Source: Papilionanthe hookeriana x Papilionanthe teres
Lineage: Eukaryota > Streptophyta > Magnoliopsida > Asparagales > Orchidaceae
Direction of reading: 5' to 3'
NCBI GenBank assembly: GCA_022702705.1
Contig: CM040432.1
Coordinates: 48,448,540 to 48,512,539, forward strand
Length of the DNA: 64,000 nucleotides
Under the pieces are notes generated by a model. The model saw nothing but the letters and a program-made list of their open reading frames with translations, had not been told where the DNA came from and did not search any database. This document shows, piece by piece, positions 1 to 9,592 of this stretch (position 1 is its first letter; every line of letters starts with the position of its first letter). The translations under genes were made by a program, and so were the position numbers.

Positions 1-454
1 AACCAATGTTCTTTATAGAACCAAGTAAGGGTAAAGAATAAATTTGCTTCTATTTATCACAACACATTTAAATACTTCCACAACAATACTTTCATAATTA
101 TTACTACTTTATTAGAGAAAGAAAAAGATATTTTATTTCCTAGTATTTTATACCGCATTTTAAAGTTCTGATAATTTTTATTTCCTTCTTAGCTTTAATT
201 AAAAATACCAAAAACAATTTTCAAGTTTTTTAAAATCAAAACATACTTTCAAACGTCATTAAAAAAAGTAAAAGTATAATTTTCTTAACTCTTTAAAAAG
301 TTTTTACATTTCCCTGTGGGTTCGATATCTCGGGCATTCATTAGAAAGTCCTATATTACTTGATAAACGATATGTATACTCGCGTAGTATCCCATATTAT
401 AAAATCATAATTTTCATATCTAAATCATCAACACATATATTCGGTGTGAAGTCA
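1..454 (+). repeat. Athila-type LTR remnant (3' part)
   Basis: This is a diverged copy of the 3' part of the LTR found intact at 23575-25814. Shared landmarks are the 'ccaatgttctttat' and 'gggtaaagaata' words at the start (compare 17892 and 25320) and the 'cctatattacttga' and 'cgcgtagta' words near 345-390 (compare 18215). It ends in GTCA at 451-454. AGTTTTTGGTGC follows at once, a mutated form of the PBS junction AGTTTTTGGCGCC seen at 18388. The upstream part of the LTR lies outside the window. Confidence 0.7.
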
Positions 455-1229
455 AGTTTTTGGTGCACATATATTAATCGGGGATCAACTTCCCACTCTA
501 ATATAATTTATAAATAGTCCTCACAATAATGAGGTCAACATCGAGTCAGCATCGCGTGGAAAATGGTTTATGTAGGATTTATTTAAATTTAAAAAATCTT
601 ATTAATCTTAAAAAATCATAACTTGACAAAGGAAAATCCTAAAAATAGAATAAAAATATCCTGAAACTCAGCAAAGATAGAGGAAAATTTTTAAAATGAA
701 ATTTGAAATAAATGAATTACATTTAATTTTTAATTAATTAATTGCTCTCTTAAGTAATTTAATTATTAAAAATTCTATATATCCAAAAATGACAATTTTT
801 AAAGATTAATCCTGACATCCTCGGGAACATTCCCTGATTTTTCCAAAGCTTGAAAAAATCCATAAAGTCAAATTCGCCAATTTTCATTAAACTTTATAAT
901 TATTTTCAAAAATAATTATAAAAATCAAAAAATTAGGAATTAAATGGAAAATGGTTATAAACTTTAGGTTGATGAAATTAAACCCTAAAATGACAATTCC
1001 TAACCTTTGAAAAAGCTAAAATGACAACTTGGACCTCTAATGTAAAAATTGTAAAATTGTACATAGTAAACCCTAAATTTTCATCACCCTATAAGAATTA
1101 TTAGGATTGATCAAATCCTAATATCTAGGCTTAGTTCATCTCAGACCTAAGAAAAACCCTTATGTATTAATTAAGTCACTTTAAAACAACATAAACCTTT
1201 AAAATCTTAATTCAGCTTAAACATATAAT
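455..1229. other. AT-rich retroelement debris, no gene
   Basis: It starts with a decayed PBS (455-468). At 529-540 there is ATGAGGTCAACA, the same 3' terminus as the family-A LTRs (16928, 44223, 59345). Around 820-840 the text GGGAACATTCCCTGA is the reverse complement of a word conserved in family-A LTRs (near 13480, 40790 and 55885), so part of this stretch may be an inverted, diverged relative of that LTR. No open frame or RNA gene is visible. Confidence 0.45.
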
Positions 1230-2470
1230 TAATCTGCTTAATCCTTAATTACATTAGGTTTAAGTCATATTAAACCCTAATTAGGTCTAATCCCTAATTG
1301 GGTCTAACCCCTATTAGACCAATTTAATCTCCTTAAACCATAATTATATTAGGATTAAGTCAAATTAAACCCTAATTAGGTTTAGCCCTATCAGACCTAA
1401 TTAATCTCCTTAAACCTTTAATAACATTAGGTTTAAGTTAAATTAAACCCTAATTAGGTCTAACCCCTATCTACCCCTATTTAACCTAATTACTCTCCTT
1501 AAACCTTAATCACATTAGGTTTAGGTCAAATTAAACCCTAAATAGGTCTAACCTCTATTAGATCTAATTAATCTACTTAAACCTCAATTACATTAGGTTT
1601 AAGTCAAACTAAACCTTAATTAGGTCTAACTCCTATTAGACCTAATTAATATCCTTAAACCTTAACTACATTAGTTTTAGGTTAAACTAAACCCTAATTA
1701 GGTCTAACCTCTATTAGACCTAATTTATCTCCTTAAACCTTAATTACATTAGGTTTATGTCAAATTAAACCCTAATTAGGTCTAACCCCTATTATACCTA
1801 GTTAATCTCCTTAAGCCTTACTTACATTAGGCTTAATTAGTCCTAAAACCTAATTAGGTCTAATCCTAATTAGAGTTAATTAACCTAATTAAGCCCTACT
1901 TACATTAGGCTTAATTAATCTTAAACCCTAATTAGGTCTAACCCTAATTAAACTTGATTAATCTAATTAAGCCTTACTTACATTAGGTTTAATTAATCTT
2001 AAACCCTAATTAGACCTCATTAATCTAATTAAGCTTTAATTACATTAGGTTCAATTAATCCTAAGCCCTAATTAGGTCTAACCCTAATTAGACTTGATTA
2101 ATCTAAGTAAGACATGCTTACATTAGGCCTCATTAATCTTAAAACCTAATTAGTTTTAACCCTAATTAGGCCTAATTAATCTAATTAAGCCTTACTTACA
2201 TTAGGCTTAATTAATCTTAAAACATAACTAGGTCTAACCCTAGTTAGACCTGATTAAGAAATTGAATCCTTATGTACATTAGGCTCAATTAATCCAAAAC
2301 CATAATTATGTCTAATCCTAATTAGACTTAATTAATCTAATTAAGCCTTATTTACATAAGGCTTAATTAATATTAAACCCTATTTTGGTCTAAACATATT
2401 TAGACTTAATTAACCCTTAAGCCTTACTTAAATTAAGCTTAAGTGATCTTCAAACACTAATTAAGTTTTT
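1230..2470. repeat. 78-bp minisatellite, about 15 copies
   Basis: The word ATTAGG recurs at 1253, 1347, 1426, 1514, 1592, 1670, 1748, 1826, 1904, 1982, 2044, 2122, 2200 and 2278, with a degenerate copy at 2356. Spacing is exactly 78 bp for most of the array. The early spacings are 94, 79 and 88 bp, and one later unit is 62 bp. Each monomer contains an inverted repeat, TTAGGTCTAA and TTAGACCTAA around a short C-rich loop. Two monomer subtypes meet near 1820: left copies read AGGTTTAAGTCAAATTAAACC, right copies AGGCTTAATTAATCTTAAACC. No coding potential is seen. Confidence 0.9.
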
Positions 2471-2499
2471 AGACTTAATTAAATTATTAATATTTAGTA

Positions 2500-3080
2500 A
2501 AATCAAATTCAACTTAAACCTTAGGTTCAACCCAAATGAACCTAAGTTAACCTAAACCTTAAGGTTCAACCCAAATTGAACCTAAGTCAACCTAAACCTT
2601 AGGTTCAACCCAAAATGAACCAAGTTAACCATAACCTTAGGTTCAACTCAAATTGAAGTTAAGTCAACCTAAATCTTAGGTTCAACCCAAAATGAACCTA
2701 AGTCAACCTAAACCTTAAGTTCTACCCAAATTGAACATAAGTTACATAAACCTTAAGGTTCAACCCAAAAATTGAACCTAAGTCAATCTGAATTTTAGGT
2801 TTGACCTAAATTGAACATAATTCAAAACAAGTTCAACTTAAACTGAACTTAAACCAATTTAAACTTTAGGTTCTACCAAAATTAAACCTAAATAAACCAT
2901 ACCTTAGATTCTACCTAAATTGAATCTAAATAACACCATACCTTAGATACTATCTAAATTGAATCTAAATAACATCAAACCTGATGTTCTACCGAAACCA
3001 CCTCATACTTTAGGATTTATCTAAATTTCATATCTTAGGTTCTACCTAAATTGAACCTAAACCTTAAGTCTAATCTATAT
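2500..3080. repeat. About 39-bp minisatellite, 12 or more copies
   Basis: Units of the form 'aaaccttaggttcaacccaaattgaacctaagtcaacct' recur at about 39-bp steps (TTAGGTTCAAC-like words near 2521, 2559, 2599, 2637, 2676, 2714 and 2753). They decay rightward to about 3080. The unit core is an inverted repeat, TTAGGTTCAA and TTGAACCTAA around CCCAAA, with the same layout as the 78-bp array next door but a different sequence. Confidence 0.85.
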
Positions 3081-3399
3081 AAAATCAACATAGATGGCAT
3101 AATTCCTTTTAAGTTCAATCTTAAAATGAATTTAAAATTGATGATTTAAATTCACATCTAAATTTAACCTACCAATCCACCAACATTAAATGAAATTCAT
3201 GAAAAAAATGCAAATAATATAAAATTCATTTTAAAAGACATTAAAACTTAAACTTGATCTAAAAATGCAACCATGTTTAAGAAGATATTTTGGAGGAGGT
3301 AACCTATGGTTACTAACAAAATATCTTCAAGTCATTCGTGACTAATCAAACCACAAACATAATGGTCTGGGACGACAGAGTCATGGACATCTTGACCGG
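3081..3399. other. Unassigned flank of element C
   Basis: About 320 bp without an open frame or a recognised repeat. The last 120 bases (about 3280-3399) are less AT-rich and form part of the target into which element C inserted. The other side of that target resumes at 34019. Confidence 0.4.
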
Positions 3400-3404
3400 G
3401 TTGT
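3400..3404. repeat. Target-site duplication of element C (left)
   Basis: GTTGT immediately precedes the LTR end TGACCC at 3405. The same five bases follow the far LTR end at 34014-34018. This is the 5-bp duplication expected for Ty3/Gypsy integration and it proves that 3405-34013 is one insertion. Confidence 0.92.
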
Positions 3405-5272
3405 TGACCCTCGATCCGCAGCAATGCACCAAAATCTTGGTTTGCAATCGCCAAACAATGCAGTAATTTATGCTATCAAAAATATGTTATAGCCAATACT
3501 TTGACTCAAATAATAATAGTGGCTAGTGTATATAAATATAATTTTATGAAAAATATTTTACATAGTAGGGGCACTATGCAAGTATATGTACCGCTTCAAG
3601 TAATATAGGGCTTTAAATAATGACTCCAGTATCGATCCCACGAGGAGGATTATAGATTTTTTTTAAATATTTTGATTTTATTTTTATGTATTTCTTTTAA
3701 AGTTAAAAAGTTGATATTTAATTTACTAGATGTAGAAATAAAGCAGTAATAAAGTAAAGATTGATGCAAATAAAAATAAGCAAACAACTTTCTTCCTTCC
3801 AATTAATCCAAGACTTTTTAGATAATGTAATATTCGTGGAGAATATAAATTTATGGTATTGTGCCAAATAGAAGCATTCCTATTCTTTACCTTCGCTTGA
3901 TAGTATAAAGAACATTGGCTAATCTATAGATCGAGTGCTGGATGTATTGTTAGTAGAATGGGTTAATCTAGGCTCACACTACTAGATGTCCAAGGGTGGC
4001 TATGGTCGGCCTTACTAGTGACCCTTTCCTTCTCTATAAACCAAATTACAAGAATTTAGTCTGTCACTCTAAAAACTTATCAATTCTACGCCTATTAAAT
4101 AATATCTTCCTATTTATTTGCACTTCACCTTGAATAACCCGCGCAAGGCCTTCGACTACCCAAGGATTCATGTGATATCTACTAGTTTAAGAATTCATCT
4201 CCTTCTAGGTCTCAAAACTCTTCAACATATTTTAACAATTTAAATGGCGAATTTAAATAGTAAATTAAGATCTGGTATTAATTTCATCATAATGTTTAAA
4301 ATATATATATAGATTTTAATTCTCCAACGAATTTTATATTATCTTATTTATCTTTTCATAATTGAAAGGAGAAAGTAAAGTAACTACTCAGAACACATTG
4401 AATTTAAACAACAAAAACATATAAATAAAACTTTGAATCAAAATACAAATACTTATCTCAAGTGTTTCTCCAATCGAACCTCCGAATCCTTCGACTCCAA
4501 AGTAAATAGACTTCAAAAGCACCGAGCTCTTCAAATACTCTTAATACAAACTTTAAAATAAACTCACTAAATAATAAAAGAAACTATAAATATGGCCCTT
4601 AAAATATTTCTCTAATTTCTCTCTCTAAATGGAACTATGGGGCTAGGTTGGGCGTTGCTAGTTTTTGGTTTGATTATGGGCTTTTGGGCGTTTTTCTCTG
4701 AAGGAGTAGCCTCCTATTTATAGGCTTCAAGAGTTGCCTTGAGGTACCTCTTCAAAATGTGTCCATGTTCAATGAATCTTCTAGAAGGTGTGTCTGGCAT
4801 CTAGGTGCCGGAATCTGGCACCTAGGAGCCGGACTTTGCGTCCAGTTCTTCGCAACTCTTCACTTTGGATCGCACCTCTTCGCAATCCTAACCATTTCCA
4901 AGCGTCCAAATACAACGTATCACATGTCCTATAATCCAGGAATAACTACCAATCTTCTAGATGGTCCAATAACCGTTAACACCGTCAAAATAACCATCCA
5001 AAAGTCATCAAAAATCTTACAGAATTTTGTATCGAACTGGCGCTTAGGCACCGGATTCTGGCGCCTAGGCGCCAGACCGATTTTTTTGACAATTTTGCAT
5101 TTTTGGCTCCATTTTTGCTCCTTTTTGCTCCTTTTTCATATTTTTTTTTCTTCTTGGAAATTTTTGCATCACCTACATCCAAAACACAAAAATACATTTC
5201 ATTAAAGCATAATATCTTTAAAAAATTTGATAAAAATCAAGGCATAAAAATAGGTATTTTTTTCATGGATCA
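3405..5272 (-). repeat. 3' LTR of element C
   Basis: It is 1868 bp. On the minus strand it begins TGATCCATGAAAAA (5272 downward) and ends GGGTCA at 3405. It pairs with 32169-34013. The terminal TG and CA, the adjacent polypurine tract at 5275-5288 and the TSD at 3400-3404 fix its borders. Confidence 0.92.
4715..4722 (-). promoter_or_regulatory. TATA box of C 3' LTR
   Basis: Minus-strand TATAAATA within CCTATAAATAGGAGGC. The same motif sits at matching positions in the other Athila-type LTRs (9423, 24338, 33478), which supports a conserved LTR core promoter. The start site is inferred about 25-30 bases downstream on the minus strand. Confidence 0.6.
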
Positions 5273-6606
5273 AAATCCCCTAAACTTAAACGTTACTTGT
5301 CCTCAAGTAACCCTTTTTACTATATAAAACGTATAACAATTGGAATAAAAGGTAAATATTTAAGATTTCTTATAATTTTTTATTTTATAAAGGCTTTAGT
5401 AAATCATTAACCAAATTTAACTAACTAAGTTTAATTTTAAGAATTTAAAGAATATTTAACTACCAAATCATAAGATTTCAAAAAATTTTCATTCACGTCG
5501 AAATTAATTGTAGTTTATTGTATTAAGATCATAAATTATTTACAAGAAAAAGATCTTTATGAAAATCTTTTCTAATAAAGATACATGCATAAAAATTAAG
5601 TAAAATATGTAATCAATTTTTTTCTTATAAGTTAATTCAAGTGAAGCCAATTTTTGATTAGGCATCTCCTCAAGCTTCTCCTTTTTTTTTACAGAGAGGA
5701 TTACTATATCTGGATAGCCTATTAATGGTTTTGAACTTCACTATCCTTAACTTATGTTTTCGAACTTATACATTTTCACTTAATTACTATAACATGAATA
5801 GATTTCAAAAAGAATTTCAATCTTTTCTTTTTCAAGTTATAATTTTTTATTTCTTAATACGTCTAAAATTTAATTATTTCTACTATGAATAGAAAAATTT
5901 CTTAATCTTACTCTTCTTTAAGTTGAATAATTCTATTATTAAAATCAATCAAAGTTATTAAAATTTTGGTTAAGTCTACTAAATTATTTATAATTTCAAA
6001 AATTTAAATGATCTTAAATAGATTCTTCATTCCTTATGTTATGTTAATATTTTTTTTAGAAAATATTAGTATATTAAGGACAAATAAAATTTAAATTTGC
6101 ATGTATTTTCCCTTCCCCCAAACTTAAGTTTTGGTATATCATGAAAAAAATTTAAAGTATATGAGAAAGAAAGATATAATTTAAAAAGAAATTTTTATAA
6201 GTATGTAAAAACAGTCTAAAAAGAAAAATTTACTTCTACACATGCTTTTTATGAATATTACTGAAATAACGAAGCATATATAAAAGTAAGCAGGCTCATC
6301 ATTTTTTTTTTATATATCAGTAGCTAAATTAAATGACTATACTACTAATAGTAACAGAAATAGAACAACATTACTAACTATTTAAGAATACTAAACAGTA
6401 GGCTAAAACAGAAATAAACATTAATTCGTCCAAATTTTAGTCTTCAACACAATACACTAAATATTTAAAACAGTCTCAACATCAAACAATCCACACAAAA
6501 TTTCATAAACAAATCTACACTAACAAACAACAAACAACAAACAACACTAGCAAACAAGAAATAAACTAACAACAGAATCAGCACATCTCAGAGGTAAATC
6601 AAGCTA
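5273..6606 (-). other. 3' untranslated region of element C
   Basis: AT-rich, with no open frame of note. It is homologous to B 22300-23574 in inverted orientation: for example 'gaagccaatttttgattaggc' near 5643 is the complement of B sequence near 23190-23210. It ends in a hairpin (5293-5310) and the polypurine tract (5275-5288) beside the LTR. Confidence 0.7.
5275..5310 (-). promoter_or_regulatory. Polypurine tract and upstream hairpin (C)
   Basis: On the minus strand a 7-bp stem TTACTTG with loop AGGA and CAAGTAA (5310-5293) is followed by TAAGTTTAGGGGAT (polypurine tract, about 5288-5275) and then the LTR start TGATCC. The same arrangement occurs in B at 23537-23571. The tract primes plus-strand DNA synthesis in this element class. 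The hairpin's role is unknown. Confidence 0.65.
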
Positions 6607-7766
6607 CTAATCACTATCTGTAGCCTCGTCATCGTCATCACCAAAAGAAAACTCCACATCCTTTGGATCAACATACGGTGAAAATTTAGGACAGGTAGGA
6701 AACTGAACATCATGCTCACCCTTCAAGAATCTCACTAAAGACTCTGAATACTCAGCATCATACTCACTTTTCCTTTGGGTAAACTTAGATAAATGATCAA
6801 TCTTCTTGTCTATAGTATCTACTCTGCAGTGAGTTAGAAATAACTCATTCTGCTGCTCCAGAAATTGATCATGCATCGATTCCCAGAAACTAGATGGTGG
6901 CTCAGCAGTAGAAGTAGAAGGTCTAGAAGTAGAAGCTCTACCTAGAGTAGGTACAGAAGTAGAAGGACCAGTAGATCTCTTCCCTCGAAGACAATCATAA
7001 ATGCTAACACTCTCCTGCCGAATTGGCTTTGTAGACTTCAACTTCTCCTCTGATATATCAGCAGAAACTCCATTGCTTATGCATAAAGAATGAATCAAGG
7101 ATGGGAATCCTAATCCCACAGAAGTGCTGGATCTAGCAATCGATTCCACTGAATCATAAATAATACTACCAACATCTATCGGCTTCCTCTCCTGAATGCA
7201 GTAGTTCAGGATAGCTCGATATCTGGTAACTTCACTCAGGTGGTTGGAAGGTAGAAGTCTAGCAAAAATAAAATAATGCCATGCCTTTGAAATACCATTT
7301 AGCTTAGAAGATTTGAAGTTTACCCGTTTGTTGTTCCGGATCTTCCAAGTTCCAGTGTCATCAGTTAAATATGCAATAATCATCTCAAGATCTCCCTCAG
7401 ATGGAGATAAACCAAAATAGTAGCACTCGATGGTAGGTGGCAGGCCGTAGAAATATTGATCCGTTCCGGAGTAAATCCTACTCCAACGCCTCTAAAAAAG
7501 ACTTTGTAGTCTTCCGCATCCAAAAAGTTGGCATAAAACTCACGTACAATATGAATAATGGCAACAACAGTGAAATAACAGAATCGTTGCCAAGTGTGTG
7601 TAACGATTGTGTTCTCGATCATTTCACCAGGATTGTAAAAATTGCGCTTCGAGATAAACTTTCTTGACTTCGCAAATTTGTGATAACGAAAATGCGCTGC
7701 CACAGTCGAAAACTTGCTGCTGTCGAAATTTTCTCGTGCCTTTCCTCGCTTTGATTTTGGTGCCAT
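6607..7766 (-). pseudogene. Athila env-like ORF (putative plant transposon protein domain), frameshifted
   Basis: Two overlapping minus-strand frames, 7766-7380 (128 aa, start MAPKSKRGKA) and 7383-6607 (258 aa), read as one protein of about 385 aa if a single-base shift near 7440 is allowed for. Recognisable pieces in order are a basic N-terminus, WQRFCYF and IVREFYANF (residues about 60-85), the region around EGDLEMIIAYL at the frameshift, RLLPSNHLSEVTRYRAIL, GLGFPSLIHSLC, a Ser/Thr/Pro-rich linker, a coiled-coil-like stretch, and an acidic tail ending DDDDEATDSD. This order matches the domain found in the ORF downstream of pol in Athila elements (Pfam 'putative plant transposon protein'). 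The function is unknown: the ORF is called env-like by position, and I see no convincing signal peptide or membrane anchor. Identification is firm at domain level. Confidence 0.8.
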
Positions 7767-8602
7767 CTAAATGTGAAAGAAAACACAAATAAATTTAGGA
7801 ATCAAATATTTAAACTCTTTTTAAGCTTAAGAAACTTAGAATGAGTTTAAAAATCCATGAAGAAACTCTAAAAATCAAAAAAAATTTCAAAATTTCAGTT
7901 TTTAGCAAAAAAATGAAAAATTATGGTAAGAATCAAAAATAAATGGATTAGAAGGTAGATCTGACCTCGAGATGAAGAAATCAAGTGATTTCGGGCTCAA
8001 AAACTTGATGTATTGACCTTAAGATGGATCTAGGGGGTGTATTTTTGCGAAAAAGAGGAAGAGGATGAAGCTTAGGCGTCAACCATGGCTAATGGGGTTT
8101 AAATGCTAATTTTCGGTAAGCAGGCTGAACCGGCGCCTAGGCGCCGAATTCTGACGCCTAGGGGCCAGACTCTCCTTTCAAAAAAATCACTTTAAAAGTT
8201 TTATTTTCCACCAAAACTCATAAATTCAACTTCCAATTACTCATATTAGAGTAGTGCTTCAGGTTCCAACTTCCAAAATTTTTCCCAAAAATTTTAAAAA
8301 TTAAAAATTAAATCCACCAATTAAACACAAGGTTTAAATCAAACTCTTCTTATTCCATTCATAATCTTCAATTTTGGCTTAATACAATACAGATAAGTAT
8401 AGTAATATGATTCAAGTCCTAACAAACAATCAAACTACACAATTTCAAAGCAAATACAACACACATTGAACAATAAACCAAACACACAAACAACACAATC
8501 GATTTACTCAATCGATACAAAGACACACTAATAAAAGTCTAGATCACACCAAAATAACTATCTAGTCTTCATATTATAAATTTTCATTCTCTTCACATGG
8601 AA
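7767..8602 (-). other. C spacer upstream of env-like ORF
   Basis: AT-rich, no open frame. It includes a perfect copy of the palindromic core GGCGCCTAGGCGCC at 8132-8145 and a degenerate second copy at about 8152-8165. In element C this stretch was continuous with 25820-26738 before B inserted. A leader or intron for the env-like mRNA could lie here, but no splice site is supported. Confidence 0.45.
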
Positions 8603-8607
8603 GATTA
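8603..8607. repeat. Target-site duplication of element B (left)
   Basis: GATTA directly precedes TGATCCATG at 8608 and is repeated at 25815-25819 after the terminal GGTCA of the right LTR. This defines B as a single insertion within C. Confidence 0.93.
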
Positions 8608-8992
8608 TGATCCATGAAAAAGAAGTACCTATTTTTAGTGTTCATTTCATGCCCACTTTATGCATATTTTTAATGATATTACACTATAAAGGAAGTAATT
8701 TTGCTTATTTTTATTTTCAAGTATAAAAATATGATTTTATAGAAAATGAAGCAAAAACTATGCAATTTTGAGCCAAAATAAGCAAAGGAAGAAGATTTTA
8801 ACTTAGCACATTTTGATATGTCTTTCTATGCTTAATATCTTTTATATTTCTCACATGTTTTTGAATGAAATTATACTTTTGAGAAAGGTGTTTTTATGTC
8901 TATCTTGTAGGTGAAGATGTTAGGAACGCAACGCAACTGAAATAGGGTGAAACGGAGCCAAACAGAGCAAAACGGTGGAGCTGCGCACAGGG

Positions 8993-9353
8993 TGGCGCCT
9001 AGGCGCCAAAACCCGGCGCCCAGGCGCCAGTGACGACGAGAAAAAGGCGCCTAGGCGCCAGAATCAAGGCCTAGGTGCCAGAATCATCTAGAAACGGTTA
9101 TGTGACCGATTTTTGATGACTTTGGGAGTTATTTTGATGGTGTTAAGTAGTTTCTAGGCCTTCTAGAAGCCTGGAAGTTATTCCTAATATATAGGACATG
9201 TGATACAATGTATCTGGACACATTGAAACGGTTTTAATCGTGAAGAGGTGCGACCCAAAGTGAAGGGGTGCGAAGACTTGGTCAACGGAGTCCGGCGCCT
9301 AGGCGCCAGATTCCAGTGCCTAGGGGCTCGATTCCAGCACCTAGGCGCCAGAG
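8993..9353 (+). repeat. Clusters of the TGGCGCCTAGGCGCCA palindrome
   Basis: A perfect 16-bp palindrome at 8993-9008 is followed by variants at 9015-9028, 9045-9060 and about 9066-9080. A second cluster of three units lies at 9294-9307, about 9316-9329 and 9339-9352. Each is followed by 'gaatc' or 'gattcc'. The 3' LTR of B carries fewer units (23970-24030 and 24251-24264) and the LTRs of C carry two per cluster (33560-33594, 33781-33817). These GC-rich blocks stand out in an AT-rich LTR just upstream of the TATA box. Confidence 0.85.
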
Positions 9354-9422
9354 ACACTTTCTAGAAGATTCATTGAATTTGGACACATTTTGAAGAGGTG
9401 CCTCAAGGCAACCCTTGGAGCC

Positions 9423-9430
9423 TATAAATA
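9423..9430 (+). promoter_or_regulatory. TATA box of B 5' LTR
   Basis: TATAAATA within GCCTATAAATAGAAGTCC. It is conserved at 24338 (B 3' LTR) and, inverted, at 4715 and 33478 (C). A1 begins only 15 bp downstream, so the promoter is cut off from its inferred start site and from B's coding region. Confidence 0.65.
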
Positions 9431-9439
9431 GAAGTCCAC

Positions 9440-9444
9440 TCCTT
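9440..9444. repeat. Target-site duplication of A1 (left)
   Basis: TCCTT at 9440-9444 is repeated at 16929-16933. The undisturbed site in the 3' LTR of B reads ACTCCTTCAGAG (24354-24365), which confirms the duplication. Confidence 0.95.
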
Positions 9445-9532
9445 TGTCGGCATATTTTTAGGTTGAATGTTTTATTTTAAAAAGGAGTCGCCTACAGAAA
9501 TTGTCGGCGAATTTTAGATTTTAAATTTGATT

Positions 9533-9535
<3 letters not shown>

Positions 9536-9589
<54 letters not shown>
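9536..9589. repeat. (TA)n microsatellite
   Basis: About 27 uninterrupted TA units inside A1. The corresponding position in the other family-A LTRs has only four or five units (37050, 52130), so the tract expanded in this copy. Confidence 0.95.

Positions 9590-9592
<3 letters not shown>

Larger units (their letters stand above)
8608..9444 (+). repeat. 5' LTR of element B, first half
   Basis: Matches 23575-24360 of the 3' LTR. It holds the palindrome cluster (8993-9075 and 9294-9350) and the TATA box. It is cut at 9444/9445 by A1 and resumes at 16934 after the TCCTT duplication. Confidence 0.92.

Noticed and set aside
1230..2470. CCCTAA/TTAGGG-like words suggesting telomeric DNA
   Set aside because: AAACCCTAA occurs once per 78-bp monomer, not as tandem TTTAGGG heptamers. 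It is part of a minisatellite, not a telomere tract.
4759..5205. 148-codon plus-strand frame in the C 3' LTR, with a partial counterpart at 33658-33954
   Set aside because: It is LTR sequence read on the antisense strand across the palindrome units. The two LTR copies do not keep the same frame.
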